Assembly: GCA_013214065.1 (NCBI GenBank)
Contig: JABSPK010000009.1
Span: forward strand, 1-64,000
Origin: Flavobacteriaceae bacterium
GTDB taxonomy: Bacteria > Bacteroidota > Bacteroidia > Flavobacteriales > Flavobacteriaceae
Direction of reading: 5' to 3'
DNA length: 64,000 nucleotides
Of the stretch, positions 18,040 through 29,740 are shown in pieces (the stretch's first letter is position 1; every line of letters starts with the position of its first letter). The notes beneath the pieces were generated by a model. The model saw nothing but the letters and a program-made list of their open reading frames with translations, did not search any database and had not been told where the DNA came from. The position numbers and the translations under genes are program-made.

Positions 18040-19572
18040 ATGCATAACCAAGTACTGATTCTCGATTTCGGTTCCCAATATACCCAGTTGATCGCACGTC
18101 GCGTCAGGGAGCTGAACATTTATTCCGAAATAAAGCCATTCAACAAGATACCGGGCAACCTCGATGATTACCAAGCGGTGATCTTATCGGGATCACCTTA
18201 CTCGGTCAGGGCCGAAGACGCCCCGGTGCCCGATCTGACGGGCATCAAGGGGGTAAAACCGCTGTTGGGGATTTGTTATGGCGCCCAGTTCTTAGCCCAT
18301 GCACATGGTGGCAATGTAGCCCCATCGACCATTCGCGAATACGGTCGGGCAAATTTGGAAACGGTTCATGCCGAAAGCGTCTTTTTGAAAGGCATCACCA
18401 GTGGTGCACAAGTGTGGATGAGCCATAGCGATACCATCAAGAAATTACCCGAACAAGCACAATTATTAGCAAGTACCGATGATGTCGAAAATGCCGCTTT
18501 TCGTTGGAAGGATGAAGATACCTACGGCATCCAATTCCACCCCGAAGTATACCACACCACTGATGGCACCCAATTGCTCAAAAACTTTTTGGTCGATATT
18601 GCCGGTTTGCAACAAGATTGGACCCCGGATGCCTTCGTAGAGACCACGGTCAACGAATTGCGCCAAAAAATCAAGGAAGATAAGGTCATCCTCGGGTTGT
18701 CAGGAGGTGTCGATTCAAGCGTGGCCGCCATGCTCTTACACCGTGCCATCGGCCCGCAACTGCATTGTATTTTCGTCAATAACGGGCTTTTGCGAAAGAA
18801 CGAATTCACCAATGTTTTGGATCAATACATGGGTATGGGTCTGAATGTCAAGGGTGTAGATGCTTCGGCACGTTTTTTGGATGCCCTCAAAGGCGAGTCC
18901 GATCCCGAAACCAAACGCAAGATCATCGGAAGGGTCTTCATCGAGGTCTTCGATGATGAGGCCAATAAGGTCGAAAACGCGAAATGGTTGGCCCAAGGCA
19001 CCATTTATCCTGATCGAATCGAGTCGGTTTCCGCCAGTGGTGGGCCGTCGGCGGTGATAAAAAGCCATCATAATGTCGGCGGATTGCCCGACTATATGAA
19101 GTTGAAGATCGTAGAACCTTTGCAGCTCTTGTTCAAAGACGAGGTCAGAAGGGTAGGTCGGAGTATCGGAATGGACGCGTCCATATTGGGAAGGCATCCG
19201 TTCCCCGGACCTGGACTCGGTATCCGGATTTTAGGTGACATTACCGCCGAAAAGGTGTCTATATTACAGGAAGTCGATGCTGTTTTTATCGATAGTTTGA
19301 AAAAAAATGGGCTTTATGATAAGGTTTGGCAGGCCGGAGCCATGCTTTTGCCCGTAAATAGTGTAGGCGTTATGGGAGATGAACGTACGTATGAGAAGTG
19401 TGTCGCCCTTAGGGCGGTCGAAAGTACGGACGGAATGACGGCCGATTGGGTGAATTTGCCCTATCCGTTCTTGCAGAAAGTCTCCAATGACATCATCAAT
19501 AAAGTCAAGGGTGTGAATCGCGTGGTGTATGATATCAGCTCGAAACCACCCGCAACAATAGAATGGGAATAA
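18040..19572 (+). CDS. guaA: GMP synthase (glutamine-hydrolysing)
   Basis: A 510-residue enzyme that aminates XMP to GMP. The N-terminal class I glutamine amidotransferase has Cys79 in GICYGAQ and the His/Glu pair in FHPEVYHT; the ATP pyrophosphatase has the P-loop LSGGVDSS; the C-terminal dimerisation domain contains [13 protein letters not shown]. The start [15 protein letters not shown] matches the family and is favoured by the -7 box just upstream over the ATG-less extension to 18025. It is followed without a gap by the LysM gene (TAATG overlap). Confidence 0.96.
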   Translation: MHNQVLILDFGSQYTQLIARRVRELNIYSEIKPFNKIPGNLDDYQAVILSGSPYSVRAEDAPVPDLTGIKGVKPLLGICYGAQFLAHAHGGNVAPSTIREYGRANLETVHAESVFLKGITSGAQVWMSHSDTIKKLPEQAQLLASTDDVENAAFRWKDEDTYGIQFHPEVYHTTDGTQLLKNFLVDIAGLQQDWTPDAFVETTVNELRQKIKEDKVILGLSGGVDSSVAAMLLHRAIGPQLHCIFVNNGLLRKNEFTNVLDQYMGMGLNVKGVDASARFLDALKGESDPETKRKIIGRVFIEVFDDEANKVENAKWLAQGTIYPDRIESVSASGGPSAVIKSHHNVGGLPDYMKLKIVEPLQLLFKDEVRRVGRSIGMDASILGRHPFPGPGLGIRILGDITAEKVSILQEVDAVFIDSLKKNGLYDKVWQAGAMLLPVNSVGVMGDERTYEKCVALRAVESTDGMTADWVNLPYPFLQKVSNDIINKVKGVNRVVYDISSKPPATIEWE

Positions 19573-21737
19573 TGAAATCTTACAGCTCCATATTGCTCGT
19601 CGGCTTCGCATGGGTCGTATTCGGCCTTCAATCCGTTTTCGCCCAAGAAGCCGTGACACATACGGTTCAAGAAGGAGAGACGCTTTACGGTATCGCCAAA
19701 CAATACCGGGTGACACCCTATTCGATACTGCAGTTGAACCCCGAGATAAAAAACTCCTCGGAGGTACAGCCGAATACCGTGCTGATTATCAAGAAAGGGG
19801 CAGATGAGGCGCTTTCGGTCATTGTCCGTGATACTTCCGAAACCACTGATCCCGAACCGCTTCGCTTCGAACGGCACCGGGTCAAAAAAAGGGAAACGCT
19901 TTTTGGATTGACCCAACTGTATGGGATTTCCGAAGAACAACTGAAAAAATACAATACCGAATTATATGCCGAACCGTTACGGAAAGGCATGGTTTTGCGC
20001 ATTCCGGTATATCCGGAGGTCGTCGCGGACGAAGAACGTGACATCGATTTCGAGACCTATGTGGTACTACCCAAGGAAACCCGTTGGAGTATTGCGCATA
20101 AGTATGGGATCAGCATGGATAGCCTGCTTTTATTGAACCCGGAGTTACCCAAAAATTCCTCCATACTTTCGGTAGGGCAGGAGTTGCGTTTGCCGAGACC
20201 GAAAGGCGACAGTTTGGAAGGCCAGGAAGTCGCACTTTTTGAGTCGTTCACCGTTCCCAAATCGATGGGCATTTTCAGGGTGGGCCAATTGTACGGCATA
20301 CCAACGGATTCGGTGATCAAATTGAATCCTGAGATCGTCGACTTAGGCGGATTGAAGGAAGGTATGGTGCTGCGTTTGCCCAAACGCGTCCCTGAGAACC
20401 AACGGGTCAATACCGACAACTTCGTGTTTTATGAAGTAAAACCAAAACAGAACCTATTTCGACTAACACGGAACCTAAAAATTTCAAGGGATTCCCTTTT
20501 TGCGTTGAACCCGGAATTGGAAAATGGGTTAAAGGCCGGTATGGTCCTGAAATTACCCAAGGCGAAAGGTGAACAATTGGAGGTCAAGAATTCCTTGGTT
20601 TTAGACCAGATCAACCTTGCCGATAGCATCAATACGGTCAATCGACCCGAGGTATTGTTTTTATTGCCCTTCCGCTTGGATCGCATCGATTTGGGCAATG
20701 TGGAGCGTACCAAAAAGCAAGTCGAGTCAAGACGCGATATCAAGTATGCCCTAGGATTGTATTCGGGCGCTTTGGTCGCCTTGGATTCCATGAAACGCAT
20801 GGGCGTGTCGATCAATGCAAGGATCATCGATTCCGAACGTAAGCTTGAACGTGTAAAGGCAGCATTGACTGCACAACCACTATATGAGATCGATGCCATT
20901 GTGGGGCCTGTCGACCCTAACCTGCTGGGCGAAGTGGCCGTTCAGGCCGCTACTTATGAAATTCCGGTAATCGCGCCTTTTGCGGCCGAGAGTGGGTTGA
21001 GCCATAGTAATGTGTTCTACACCGAACCATCGGATGCCATTTTGCGTCAACGGATGCTCGATCATATCGCCAAGATAAGGACCACGGAAAACCTCATCGT
21101 CATCGCGGATGAAAACCACCAAGTGGCCAAAGATTCCATCTTGTCCAAATTTCCTATGGCCCGAGTGGCAAAAATGAGTGAAGACGGTTCGCTGCATCTT
21201 GAGGATTTTTTGGTGATGTTATCCGAACAAGAGATCAACTGGGTCTTTGTGGAGACCGACAAACCCAACTTGGCCGCGAGTATCAGTTCGATTTTGAATG
21301 CGGCAAACGCCGAGACCGAGACAGGTGAGGTCGTGGTAAAAATGTTCACCACGAATTATAATACGGCCTTTCAAGGGAGTTCGATTTCGAGACCACATTT
21401 GTCACGATTGGAATTCATGTTTCCTTCTTCCTATCGTGAGGTGGGGAGTGATGCATTCGTTAGGGCGTATAGCGCGAAATTCGGTCATGCTCCGGATCGC
21501 TATGCGGTTCGTGGCTTTGACCTAACCTTTGATATGCTCTTGAAATTGGCTTACAAGAAAAATCTCTTCGAGGTTTCGAAGATGGTCGGACAGACCGAAT
21601 ATAGCGGGAATCGATTTGATTTTCACGATGATTGGAGTTCTGGGTTTTACAACCACGCGACTTTTTTGATGCAATACGACGACCTACGAATCAAACAATT
21701 GGATACCAATGACATCGAAAGTAACCTATACCGGTGA
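19572..21737 (+). CDS. Exported protein with five LysM repeats and a type 1 periplasmic-binding domain
   Basis: A 721-residue protein with a signal peptide ending VFAQ. Five LysM repeats follow in residues 30-330 (the clearest, VTHTVQEGETLYGIAKQYRV, is first), so it should bind peptidoglycan. Residues 350-700 form an ABC substrate-binding-like domain (LGLYSGALVALDSM; AIVGPVDPNLLGEVA; YAVRGFDLTFDML) as in branched amino-acid binding proteins. This LysM plus binding-protein design recurs in flavobacteria; its ligand is unknown. Its ATG overlaps the guaA stop (TAATG), and its end overlaps the OsmC gene by 29 bp, so translation is likely coupled. Confidence 0.88.
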   Translation: MKSYSSILLVGFAWVVFGLQSVFAQEAVTHTVQEGETLYGIAKQYRVTPYSILQLNPEIKNSSEVQPNTVLIIKKGADEALSVIVRDTSETTDPEPLRFERHRVKKRETLFGLTQLYGISEEQLKKYNTELYAEPLRKGMVLRIPVYPEVVADEERDIDFETYVVLPKETRWSIAHKYGISMDSLLLLNPELPKNSSILSVGQELRLPRPKGDSLEGQEVALFESFTVPKSMGIFRVGQLYGIPTDSVIKLNPEIVDLGGLKEGMVLRLPKRVPENQRVNTDNFVFYEVKPKQNLFRLTRNLKISRDSLFALNPELENGLKAGMVLKLPKAKGEQLEVKNSLVLDQINLADSINTVNRPEVLFLLPFRLDRIDLGNVERTKKQVESRRDIKYALGLYSGALVALDSMKRMGVSINARIIDSERKLERVKAALTAQPLYEIDAIVGPVDPNLLGEVAVQAATYEIPVIAPFAAESGLSHSNVFYTEPSDAILRQRMLDHIAKIRTTENLIVIADENHQVAKDSILSKFPMARVAKMSEDGSLHLEDFLVMLSEQEINWVFVETDKPNLAASISSILNAANAETETGEVVVKMFTTNYNTAFQGSSISRPHLSRLEFMFPSSYREVGSDAFVRAYSAKFGHAPDRYAVRGFDLTFDMLLKLAYKKNLFEVSKMVGQTEYSGNRFDFHDDWSSGFYNHATFLMQYDDLRIKQLDTNDIESNLYR

Positions 21738-22116
21738 GTTGCGCACGACCTGCGTGCACCTGCGCTCAGGCAACGAGTTCATTACCGATGCCCCGGTCGA
21801 CAATAGGGGGTTGGGAGAGGCCTTTTCACCCACGGATACCGTGGCCACGGGCTTGGCCAGTTGTATGTTGACCGTTATGGGTATCAAGGCCCGTGATATT
21901 GGGGTGGCCCTTGAAGGAGCTACTGCCGAAGTAACCAAGCACATGGCATCCGATCCAAGGCGGATTTCCAAAATCGAAGTGACCTTTACCATGCCCAATG
22001 GAGTGGCGATAAAAGAGCGGACGATTCTTGAACGTGTCGCCAATAGTTGTCCGATCCATTACAGCCTACACCCAGACATTGAAAAGCTAATTACCTTCAA
22101 TTGGTCCGAAGCCTGA
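21709..22116 (+). CDS. OsmC family protein
   Basis: A 135-residue OsmC/Ohr-fold protein. LASCMLTVMGIKARD (first cysteine near residue 52) and NSCPIHYSLHPDI (second cysteine near residue 118) give the two-cysteine peroxidatic pair of the family, which reduces organic hydroperoxides with a thiol reductant; substrate here unknown. It begins 29 bp before the end of the LysM gene and ends 16 bp into the DUF922 gene. Confidence 0.9.
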   Translation: MTSKVTYTGELRTTCVHLRSGNEFITDAPVDNRGLGEAFSPTDTVATGLASCMLTVMGIKARDIGVALEGATAEVTKHMASDPRRISKIEVTFTMPNGVAIKERTILERVANSCPIHYSLHPDIEKLITFNWSEA

Positions 22117-22646
22117 TCATATTCCTTTTCCTCACCGTCGCTACGCTGGCAGTCGCCCAAGACTTGGAATCAGTGAAATGGCGGCCCGATCTGCGGTTAC
22201 AATGGTCTGATTTCCGAGCCAAGGTACCCCCCAATGTGATGCCGGCGGCCACTACCGCGAGCGGGATCAGTTATCGCTATTCGGCCAATATGCTCCATCA
22301 CGAAGTCGATTTGGATTTCGAGGTGAACGCCTTCTTTTATCCGACCGAAAGCTGGTATAAACCCGAAGTTTGCAATGATTTGATCCTTAGTCACGAACAA
22401 TTGCATTTTGATATTTCCGAGTTGTTCGCTCGCAAAATGCGGTTAAAGCTAAGTCGTACTTCTTTTTCAAAGGATGTGAAAAAGGAGGTGCGACAGATTT
22501 ACAAGGAAATCCTGAAAGAACTTGCCGATTTTCAAGAGCGCTATGATTTCGAGACCGATTTCTCCCGAAATCGGGAAAAACAACTAGAATGGAACCAACG
22601 GATCAAGGAAGCCCTAGAAGCCGTTCCTAGTGGCGAACAGGAGTAA
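22101..22646 (+). CDS. DUF922-type putative secreted zinc peptidase
   Basis: A 181-residue protein with a signal peptide (LIIFLFLTVATLAVAQ). The metallopeptidase-like motif LSHEQLHFDISE (near residue 95) is typical of the DUF922 group, annotated as predicted secreted Zn-dependent proteases. The only plausible start giving a signal peptide is TTG 22101, inside the last codons of the OsmC gene; no ATG fits. Last gene of the guaA-LysM-OsmC-DUF922 unit; it ends 2 bp before the converging aminotransferase gene. Confidence 0.8.
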   Translation: MVRSLIIFLFLTVATLAVAQDLESVKWRPDLRLQWSDFRAKVPPNVMPAATTASGISYRYSANMLHHEVDLDFEVNAFFYPTESWYKPEVCNDLILSHEQLHFDISELFARKMRLKLSRTSFSKDVKKEVRQIYKEILKELADFQERYDFETDFSRNREKQLEWNQRIKEALEAVPSGEQE

Positions 22647-22647
22647 T

Positions 22648-24906
22648 TCAAGCCAATTTTTCCAAAATTCCGTCCAAGGCGGTCACGACCGTATCCACGT
22701 TCGCTTTCGAAAAACAAAGCGGCGGCTTGCTCTTCAATACATTGTCATAAGGACCATCCGTACTAATTAGGATGTGTTGTTCCCGTAAGGCGTTCTTGAC
22801 CTGTTGCGCCAATGCGGTATGGGGTTGTTTCGTGTGCGGGAAAACCAATTCGACCCCTAAGAACAAACCCTTGCCCCTCACATCCCCGATAACCGGATGA
22901 CGGCTTTTAAGTTCGTTGAGGGCCTCTTGATAGTACGCGCCGACCATTTGAGCGTTCATTTGCAAACCCTCTTCCTCAATGACGTCAAGAACGGCGAGGC
23001 CAATGGCACAAGAGACCGGATTGCCCCCAAAAGAGCTGAAGAACTCCACTCCCTTTTCAAAGGAGGCCGCGATGGCCTTGGTGGTGACCACGGCGCCGAC
23101 GGGGTGGCCGTTGCCCATGGGTTTGCCGAGAATCACGATGTCAGGGACCACGCCATGGGCCTCGAAACCCCAGAACCATGTACCCAATCGCCCAAATCCG
23201 GTTTGCACTTCATCACTGATACACAGTCCGCCCTGCTCGCGTATCGCCGGGTACATCGATTGTAAATATCCAGGGGCCAGGGGTACTTGCCCTCCACAGC
23301 CTACGATAGGTTCACTAATAAAAGCGGCGACCTGATCGATGTTCGCTAGTTCACCTTGTGCGTACTTGGGTCCTGCACTATCCTGATCGGTATACCGGCC
23401 CTTGTAGGTGTCCGGAAGCATGGCTTTAATGATATGCCCTTTTTGACCCTGGCCTTTGGTATTGTTGTATTTGTAATGGCTGATGTCGATACCGATCTGC
23501 GTGTTGCCATGATAGCCGTGTTCCATGACCATAAGGTTCGGTAGTTGGGTATGGGCCATGGCCAATCGAACCGCCAAATCACTGGCGGCACTGCCCGAAT
23601 TCACGAAGAAAACCTTGCATAAGGACTCCGGGAATTTGGACAAGAGCCGTTCGGCGTAGGTGCCTAACAGGTCGTACACATATCGGGTGTTCGTGTTCAA
23701 GCGCGCCATTTGACCCTGTCCGGCTTCAACTACTTTCGGATGGCAGTGTCCCACATGGGGGATGTTGTTGTAGGCATCCAGAAAGGCATTCCCTTCGGTA
23801 TCATACATGTATTGAAAGGCCGCACCTTCCATCGGGATGGGGTTCCGGTAACTCAAGGACAAACTTCGGCTTAAAAGATTCGCCCTTTGTTCCAAGGCCG
23901 CATCAAAATCCCAAGAGGGTTCATGGGTATAGCCGCAGGCCTGTAGAAACCGGTCTTCGACCGCCTTGGGGTTCAAGGACAACCAATGTTTCAGTAGGGC
24001 CCAGGCTTGTGCTTCACTGCTGGTCGCATAGTTGTTCTCAGGGTCGACCTTTTTGGCATAGGCAGCGTTGCAAAGGCTGACGCACAGTCGCGCGGCGATC
24101 AGCCAATACAAGAGTTTGAGTTCTTTTGCGTCGAGGGGCAATTCGGCATGATAAGCCTTTAAAAATGGAATCGCCTGAGGCAAAGGATCCTTTTCGAACC
24201 GATAGAGGATATAGGTCAGGGCAATGGCCACTTCATGGATCAAAGGGGTATAAACGACGTCTCCGAAATCAATAAGACCACTGACGCCATCGCCCGATAC
24301 CAGCACGTTCCATTCATTGGCATCGTTATGGATGACCGCTTTTCGCAGCTCGGGCAATTTAGGAGCGACCTCAAGCTCGAACCGATCCATAAAGTATCGG
24401 ATGACGGCCCGGTCGTGCGGATTTTCGATATCACTTAGAAAGGGTCGGTTGCGTTGCAATTGCGCAAGGTCCCAATGGTATACCCGTGCTTCCAGGCAAT
24501 AGTCCTTAAATTCAAGTAATGCGACGTTGGTCTTGGCCAAAAAGGTTCCTAAAGAGGTCAGCTGTTCTTTTGTGGGTGAAAGCTCGCCCAGAAAGGTTCC
24601 TTCGACAAAACTGAGCATGCGACAAATACAGTGCTCCCCTGATATGGTCGATCGTTTCACATAGGAGCCATCGGTAAAGGCTACCGGTTTAGGAAAATCT
24701 CCAATGGATTCGGAGCGTTCAACGAGATGCAAAAGCAGCTTGTTTTCAGCAACGACCAAATCGAACTGTCCAATGTGTTCGGTATAGGTCTTAAAAATAA
24801 AGGTGCCGTTTTCGGCGACGACCTTGTAGTTGCAATTGGCGTATCCATTGATTTTCTTGACCGACAAGACGTTGAGCCCAAAGGCTTCCGAAACGAATGT
24901 TTTCAT
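22648..24906 (-). CDS. Fusion of APH-type kinase and class III aminotransferase-like phospho-lyase
   Basis: A 752-residue two-domain protein. Residues 1-325 are an aminoglycoside/hydroxylysine-kinase fold with the catalytic loop HNDANEWN (193-200) and DFGD (213-216). Residues 335-752 are a fold-type I PLP enzyme: [14 protein letters not shown] (437-449), [12 protein letters not shown] (564-575), PLP lysine Lys595 in ILGKPMGNG. The second half resembles vertebrate ETNPPL/PHYKPL, which remove phosphate and ammonia from phosphoethanolamine or phosphohydroxylysine. A kinase joined to such a lyase suggests it phosphorylates an amino alcohol and then eliminates phosphate and ammonia. Longer bacterial fusions carry an M23 domain between the two parts; here it is absent. 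Follows the isomerase gene by 12 bp. Confidence 0.85.
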   Translation of the reverse strand: MKTFVSEAFGLNVLSVKKINGYANCNYKVVAENGTFIFKTYTEHIGQFDLVVAENKLLLHLVERSESIGDFPKPVAFTDGSYVKRSTISGEHCICRMLSFVEGTFLGELSPTKEQLTSLGTFLAKTNVALLEFKDYCLEARVYHWDLAQLQRNRPFLSDIENPHDRAVIRYFMDRFELEVAPKLPELRKAVIHNDANEWNVLVSGDGVSGLIDFGDVVYTPLIHEVAIALTYILYRFEKDPLPQAIPFLKAYHAELPLDAKELKLLYWLIAARLCVSLCNAAYAKKVDPENNYATSSEAQAWALLKHWLSLNPKAVEDRFLQACGYTHEPSWDFDAALEQRANLLSRSLSLSYRNPIPMEGAAFQYMYDTEGNAFLDAYNNIPHVGHCHPKVVEAGQGQMARLNTNTRYVYDLLGTYAERLLSKFPESLCKVFFVNSGSAASDLAVRLAMAHTQLPNLMVMEHGYHGNTQIGIDISHYKYNNTKGQGQKGHIIKAMLPDTYKGRYTDQDSAGPKYAQGELANIDQVAAFISEPIVGCGGQVPLAPGYLQSMYPAIREQGGLCISDEVQTGFGRLGTWFWGFEAHGVVPDIVILGKPMGNGHPVGAVVTTKAIAASFEKGVEFFSSFGGNPVSCAIGLAVLDVIEEEGLQMNAQMVGAYYQEALNELKSRHPVIGDVRGKGLFLGVELVFPHTKQPHTALAQQVKNALREQHILISTDGPYDNVLKSKPPLCFSKANVDTVVTALDGILEKLA

Positions 24907-24918
24907 GCTAGGGTAGGC

Positions 24919-25782
24919 TTAGACGTCACACCTTCGGAAAGCGTCTTTCAAGGCGTCGATCTTATTGTCCCAAGTAACGATGAATTCTTGTGCCACATAG
25001 CCCGTAAAGCCGGTTTCCAGAATAGCTTTCATGATGGCCGGATAATAAAGTTCTTGGGTTTCATCGATTTCATTGCGCCCGGGAACACCTGCCGTATGAT
25101 AATGCCCGAAATAGGGATGGTAATTACGTATGCTTCTGATGATGTCCCCTTCCTGGATCTGCATGTGGTAAATATCGAACAGCAGTTTGAAGTGTTCGCT
25201 ACCAAGATGCTTGCAGAGCTCGACCCCCCAAAGGGAATTGTCACACATATAGTCGGGGTGGTTGACTTGGTTGAACAGTTCCATTTGGATCACCACGCCG
25301 TGTTTTTCGGCTAGAGGGAGGATTTTCGATAGGCCATCGACGCAATGTTGCAGCCCGACATAATCGTTCATACCCCTGCGGTTGCCACTGAAGCAGATGA
25401 GGTTGGTGTAACCGGCCTCGGCCACTTGCGGAATAATGTCGGTATAGTTGGCGATGAGCTGTGCGTGGTATTTTGGGTCGTTCCACCCTTCGGTCAGGCT
25501 GATTTCGGCCCCGTTGCACATCGAACAATGGATGTCGTGTTCTTTGAGCAACGACCAATCTTTCGGTCCGATCAAATCGATGGCTTTGATGCCCAATTGA
25601 TTCAAGACTTTTAAGAAATCGACCAAAGGGATGTCATCGAAACACCATTGGCAGACGCTGTGGTTGATGTTGTGCTTCAAATCAAAATCCTTAGGGCCGT
25701 TCGTAGGTTGGGCGATACCACTAGTGGTAACCATCGCTGCAGACCCCGCCGCCGCCGTGGCAATAAAATCGCGTCGTTTCAT
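24919..25782 (-). CDS. Hydroxypyruvate isomerase-like TIM-barrel protein with Tat signal
   Basis: A 287-residue sugar-phosphate isomerase/epimerase (AP endonuclease 2-like TIM barrel). It opens with a twin-arginine signal, MKRRDFIATAAAGSAAM, so the folded protein should be exported. Metal-site residues are visible in QMELFN, LLFDIYHMQ, FGHYHTAGVPGRNE and AQEF, the pattern of the Hyi family. Substrate unknown; an export signal argues against the classical cytosolic hydroxypyruvate role. Transcribed before the kinase/phospho-lyase fusion, 12 bp apart. A near-consensus minus-strand -7 box TATCTTTC lies in the 43-bp region shared with the divergent DUF3820 gene. Confidence 0.87.
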   Translation of the reverse strand: MKRRDFIATAAAGSAAMVTTSGIAQPTNGPKDFDLKHNINHSVCQWCFDDIPLVDFLKVLNQLGIKAIDLIGPKDWSLLKEHDIHCSMCNGAEISLTEGWNDPKYHAQLIANYTDIIPQVAEAGYTNLICFSGNRRGMNDYVGLQHCVDGLSKILPLAEKHGVVIQMELFNQVNHPDYMCDNSLWGVELCKHLGSEHFKLLFDIYHMQIQEGDIIRSIRNYHPYFGHYHTAGVPGRNEIDETQELYYPAIMKAILETGFTGYVAQEFIVTWDNKIDALKDAFRRCDV

Positions 25783-25825
25783 TGGTGTTGTTTTGTTGAA
25801 GAAAGATAGTACTTTCGAAACTGAA

Positions 25826-27779
<1,954 letters not shown>

Positions 27780-27819
27780 CGAGCCTTTGGGCACGATACA
27801 CCTTAGATAAGACACGTTC

Positions 27820-29685
27820 ATGGAAGAAAAGAAGTTGGATGTCAATTCCATTATCGGATTCGTTCTGATTTTCGGAATCCTCATATTCTGGTTTTATATC
27901 ACCAAACCGACCCCTGAAGAACTCGAGGCCGAAAAGGCAAAACAAGAACAGCTTGATGCCGCCGCCCAGGAAGAGCAAATGACCCCTGAAACGCCCGTGG
28001 CCGAACCGGTTTTGGATTTACGGGATTCCACTGCGGTAGCCGAATACCAAAGTGCTATTGGGGCCTTCGCTTTCACCAAACCTTCGGAAGGCAATACCAT
28101 CTTGGAAAATGAAGTGCTTTATCTCGAAATCGCGAACAAAGGGGCGCAGATCGTCGAAGCCAAAATGAAAAGTTTCGTCGACTACGATTCCGTACCTATT
28201 TATTTGGTCAAAGATGGGAATGCCAATTTCGATCTATCGTTTTCAACCACTGATAATCGGGTGTTGAGCAGCAACGACCTTTATTTTGAGCCCTCGTTGA
28301 CCAAGAACGGGGACAACCAAGTACTTTCCATGAAAGCCAAAGTATCGGAGACCCGCTTCTTGGAGTATCGATACGAAATGAAGCCCGACGAGTATTTGGT
28401 CGATTTTACCATCCGTACCCAAGACATGGGCTCGGTGTTGAATGCCTCCAAACCGGTCGATCTTGTTTGGCAATTGAAAGGGATCCGGCACAATAAAAGC
28501 GTGCAATACGAAAACCGGTATACGCGTTTGACCTATAAGCATGACGGGGGCAAGATCAGCAAACTGTCCGAAAATAGTGATCTCGATGAAGAGACCGAGG
28601 TCGATATCAATTGGTTGTCGTACCGGCAACACTTTTTCAGTTCGATATTGGCAACGGGTACACACTTCAAAAGTGCTGACTTGACCTCAGAGAACCTGGT
28701 CGAGGAAGAAAGTAAGGAGACCAAGTTCACCAAAGCCTACACCACCAAGACCACTTTGGACTATCAGGCCGGAGAACTTTCACAAAATATGCATTGGTAC
28801 TACGGACCTACCGATGCCCGGGTACTTGATGATTATCAAGATTTGGGCCTTGTGGATTCCATACCGTTCGGTTGGGGTATTTTCGGATGGATCAATCGAT
28901 TTGTGTTCACGCCCTTTTACGCCTTTTTAAGTGGTTTTCTACCCTACGGTATCGCGATTATCGTCATGACCATCCTTGTTCGATTGGCCTTATCACCGGT
29001 GACCTACAAGTCCTACCTCTCACAGGCGAAGATGAAAGTCTTGAAGCCCGAGATTACCGAGCTGAACGAAAAGTATAAGGACAACGCCATGAAGAAGCAA
29101 CAGGAAACCATGAAGTTGTACAACAAAGCAGGGGTGAGCCCAATGAGTGGGTGTATACCGGCTCTTTTACAATTGCCTATTTTCTATGCCTTGTTCATGT
29201 TTTTCCCGACCTCGTTCTCCTTACGGCAAAAGTCCTTCTTATGGGCTGAGGATTTGAGTTCGTATGATACCATTTTCAATTTACCCTTTTCGATACCGTT
29301 TTATGGCGATCACGTAAGTCTGTTCCCTATTTTGGCATCGATCGCGATTTTCTTTTATATGACCTTGACCACGGGGCAAACGATGCAAATGCAACAACAA
29401 CCGGGGATGCCGAACATGAAGTTCATCATGTACCTTTCGCCCTTGTTGATGTTGTTTTTCTTCAACAACTACGCCAGTGGGTTGAGTTTGTATTACTTCA
29501 TTTCGAATTTGATCACGATCTTCATCATGTTGGCGATCAAGAACTATATTTTGGATGAGGATAAGATCCACGCCCAGATACAGGAAAACAAGAAGAAGCC
29601 CAAAAAGGAAAACCGCTTTCAAAAGAAGATGCGCGAAATGATGGAAGAGGCCGAGGCCCAAAAGCGTTCCGGCAGAAGAAAATAA
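27820..29685 (+). CDS. yidC: Membrane protein insertase YidC
   Basis: A 621-residue inner-membrane insertase of the Gram-negative type: first transmembrane helix at residues 8-27, a large periplasmic beta domain (about 60-345), then the conserved five-helix Oxa1 core (about 360-590) containing FLPYGIAIIVMTILVR, KMKVLKPEI and GCIPALLQLPIFYALF. The C-terminal tail is strongly basic (KKPKKENRFQKKMRE), as expected for ribosome contact. Helps Sec-dependent and independent insertion of membrane proteins. Confidence 0.97.
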   Translation: MEEKKLDVNSIIGFVLIFGILIFWFYITKPTPEELEAEKAKQEQLDAAAQEEQMTPETPVAEPVLDLRDSTAVAEYQSAIGAFAFTKPSEGNTILENEVLYLEIANKGAQIVEAKMKSFVDYDSVPIYLVKDGNANFDLSFSTTDNRVLSSNDLYFEPSLTKNGDNQVLSMKAKVSETRFLEYRYEMKPDEYLVDFTIRTQDMGSVLNASKPVDLVWQLKGIRHNKSVQYENRYTRLTYKHDGGKISKLSENSDLDEETEVDINWLSYRQHFFSSILATGTHFKSADLTSENLVEEESKETKFTKAYTTKTTLDYQAGELSQNMHWYYGPTDARVLDDYQDLGLVDSIPFGWGIFGWINRFVFTPFYAFLSGFLPYGIAIIVMTILVRLALSPVTYKSYLSQAKMKVLKPEITELNEKYKDNAMKKQQETMKLYNKAGVSPMSGCIPALLQLPIFYALFMFFPTSFSLRQKSFLWAEDLSSYDTIFNLPFSIPFYGDHVSLFPILASIAIFFYMTLTTGQTMQMQQQPGMPNMKFIMYLSPLLMLFFFNNYASGLSLYYFISNLITIFIMLAIKNYILDEDKIHAQIQENKKKPKKENRFQKKMREMMEEAEAQKRSGRRK

Positions 29686-29740
29686 GGCCCTGGTTAAACC
29701 TTTCATGAAAGGTGTGGTCTAAACAAGAAAACACCGAGCT

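Noticed and set aside
29698-29713. Palindrome ACCTTTCATGAAAGGT as a terminator or operator
   Set aside because: It lacks a T-run and sits in the short gap after yidC; no repeat elsewhere in the window was noticed, so it is only mentioned with the DUF6515 gene.
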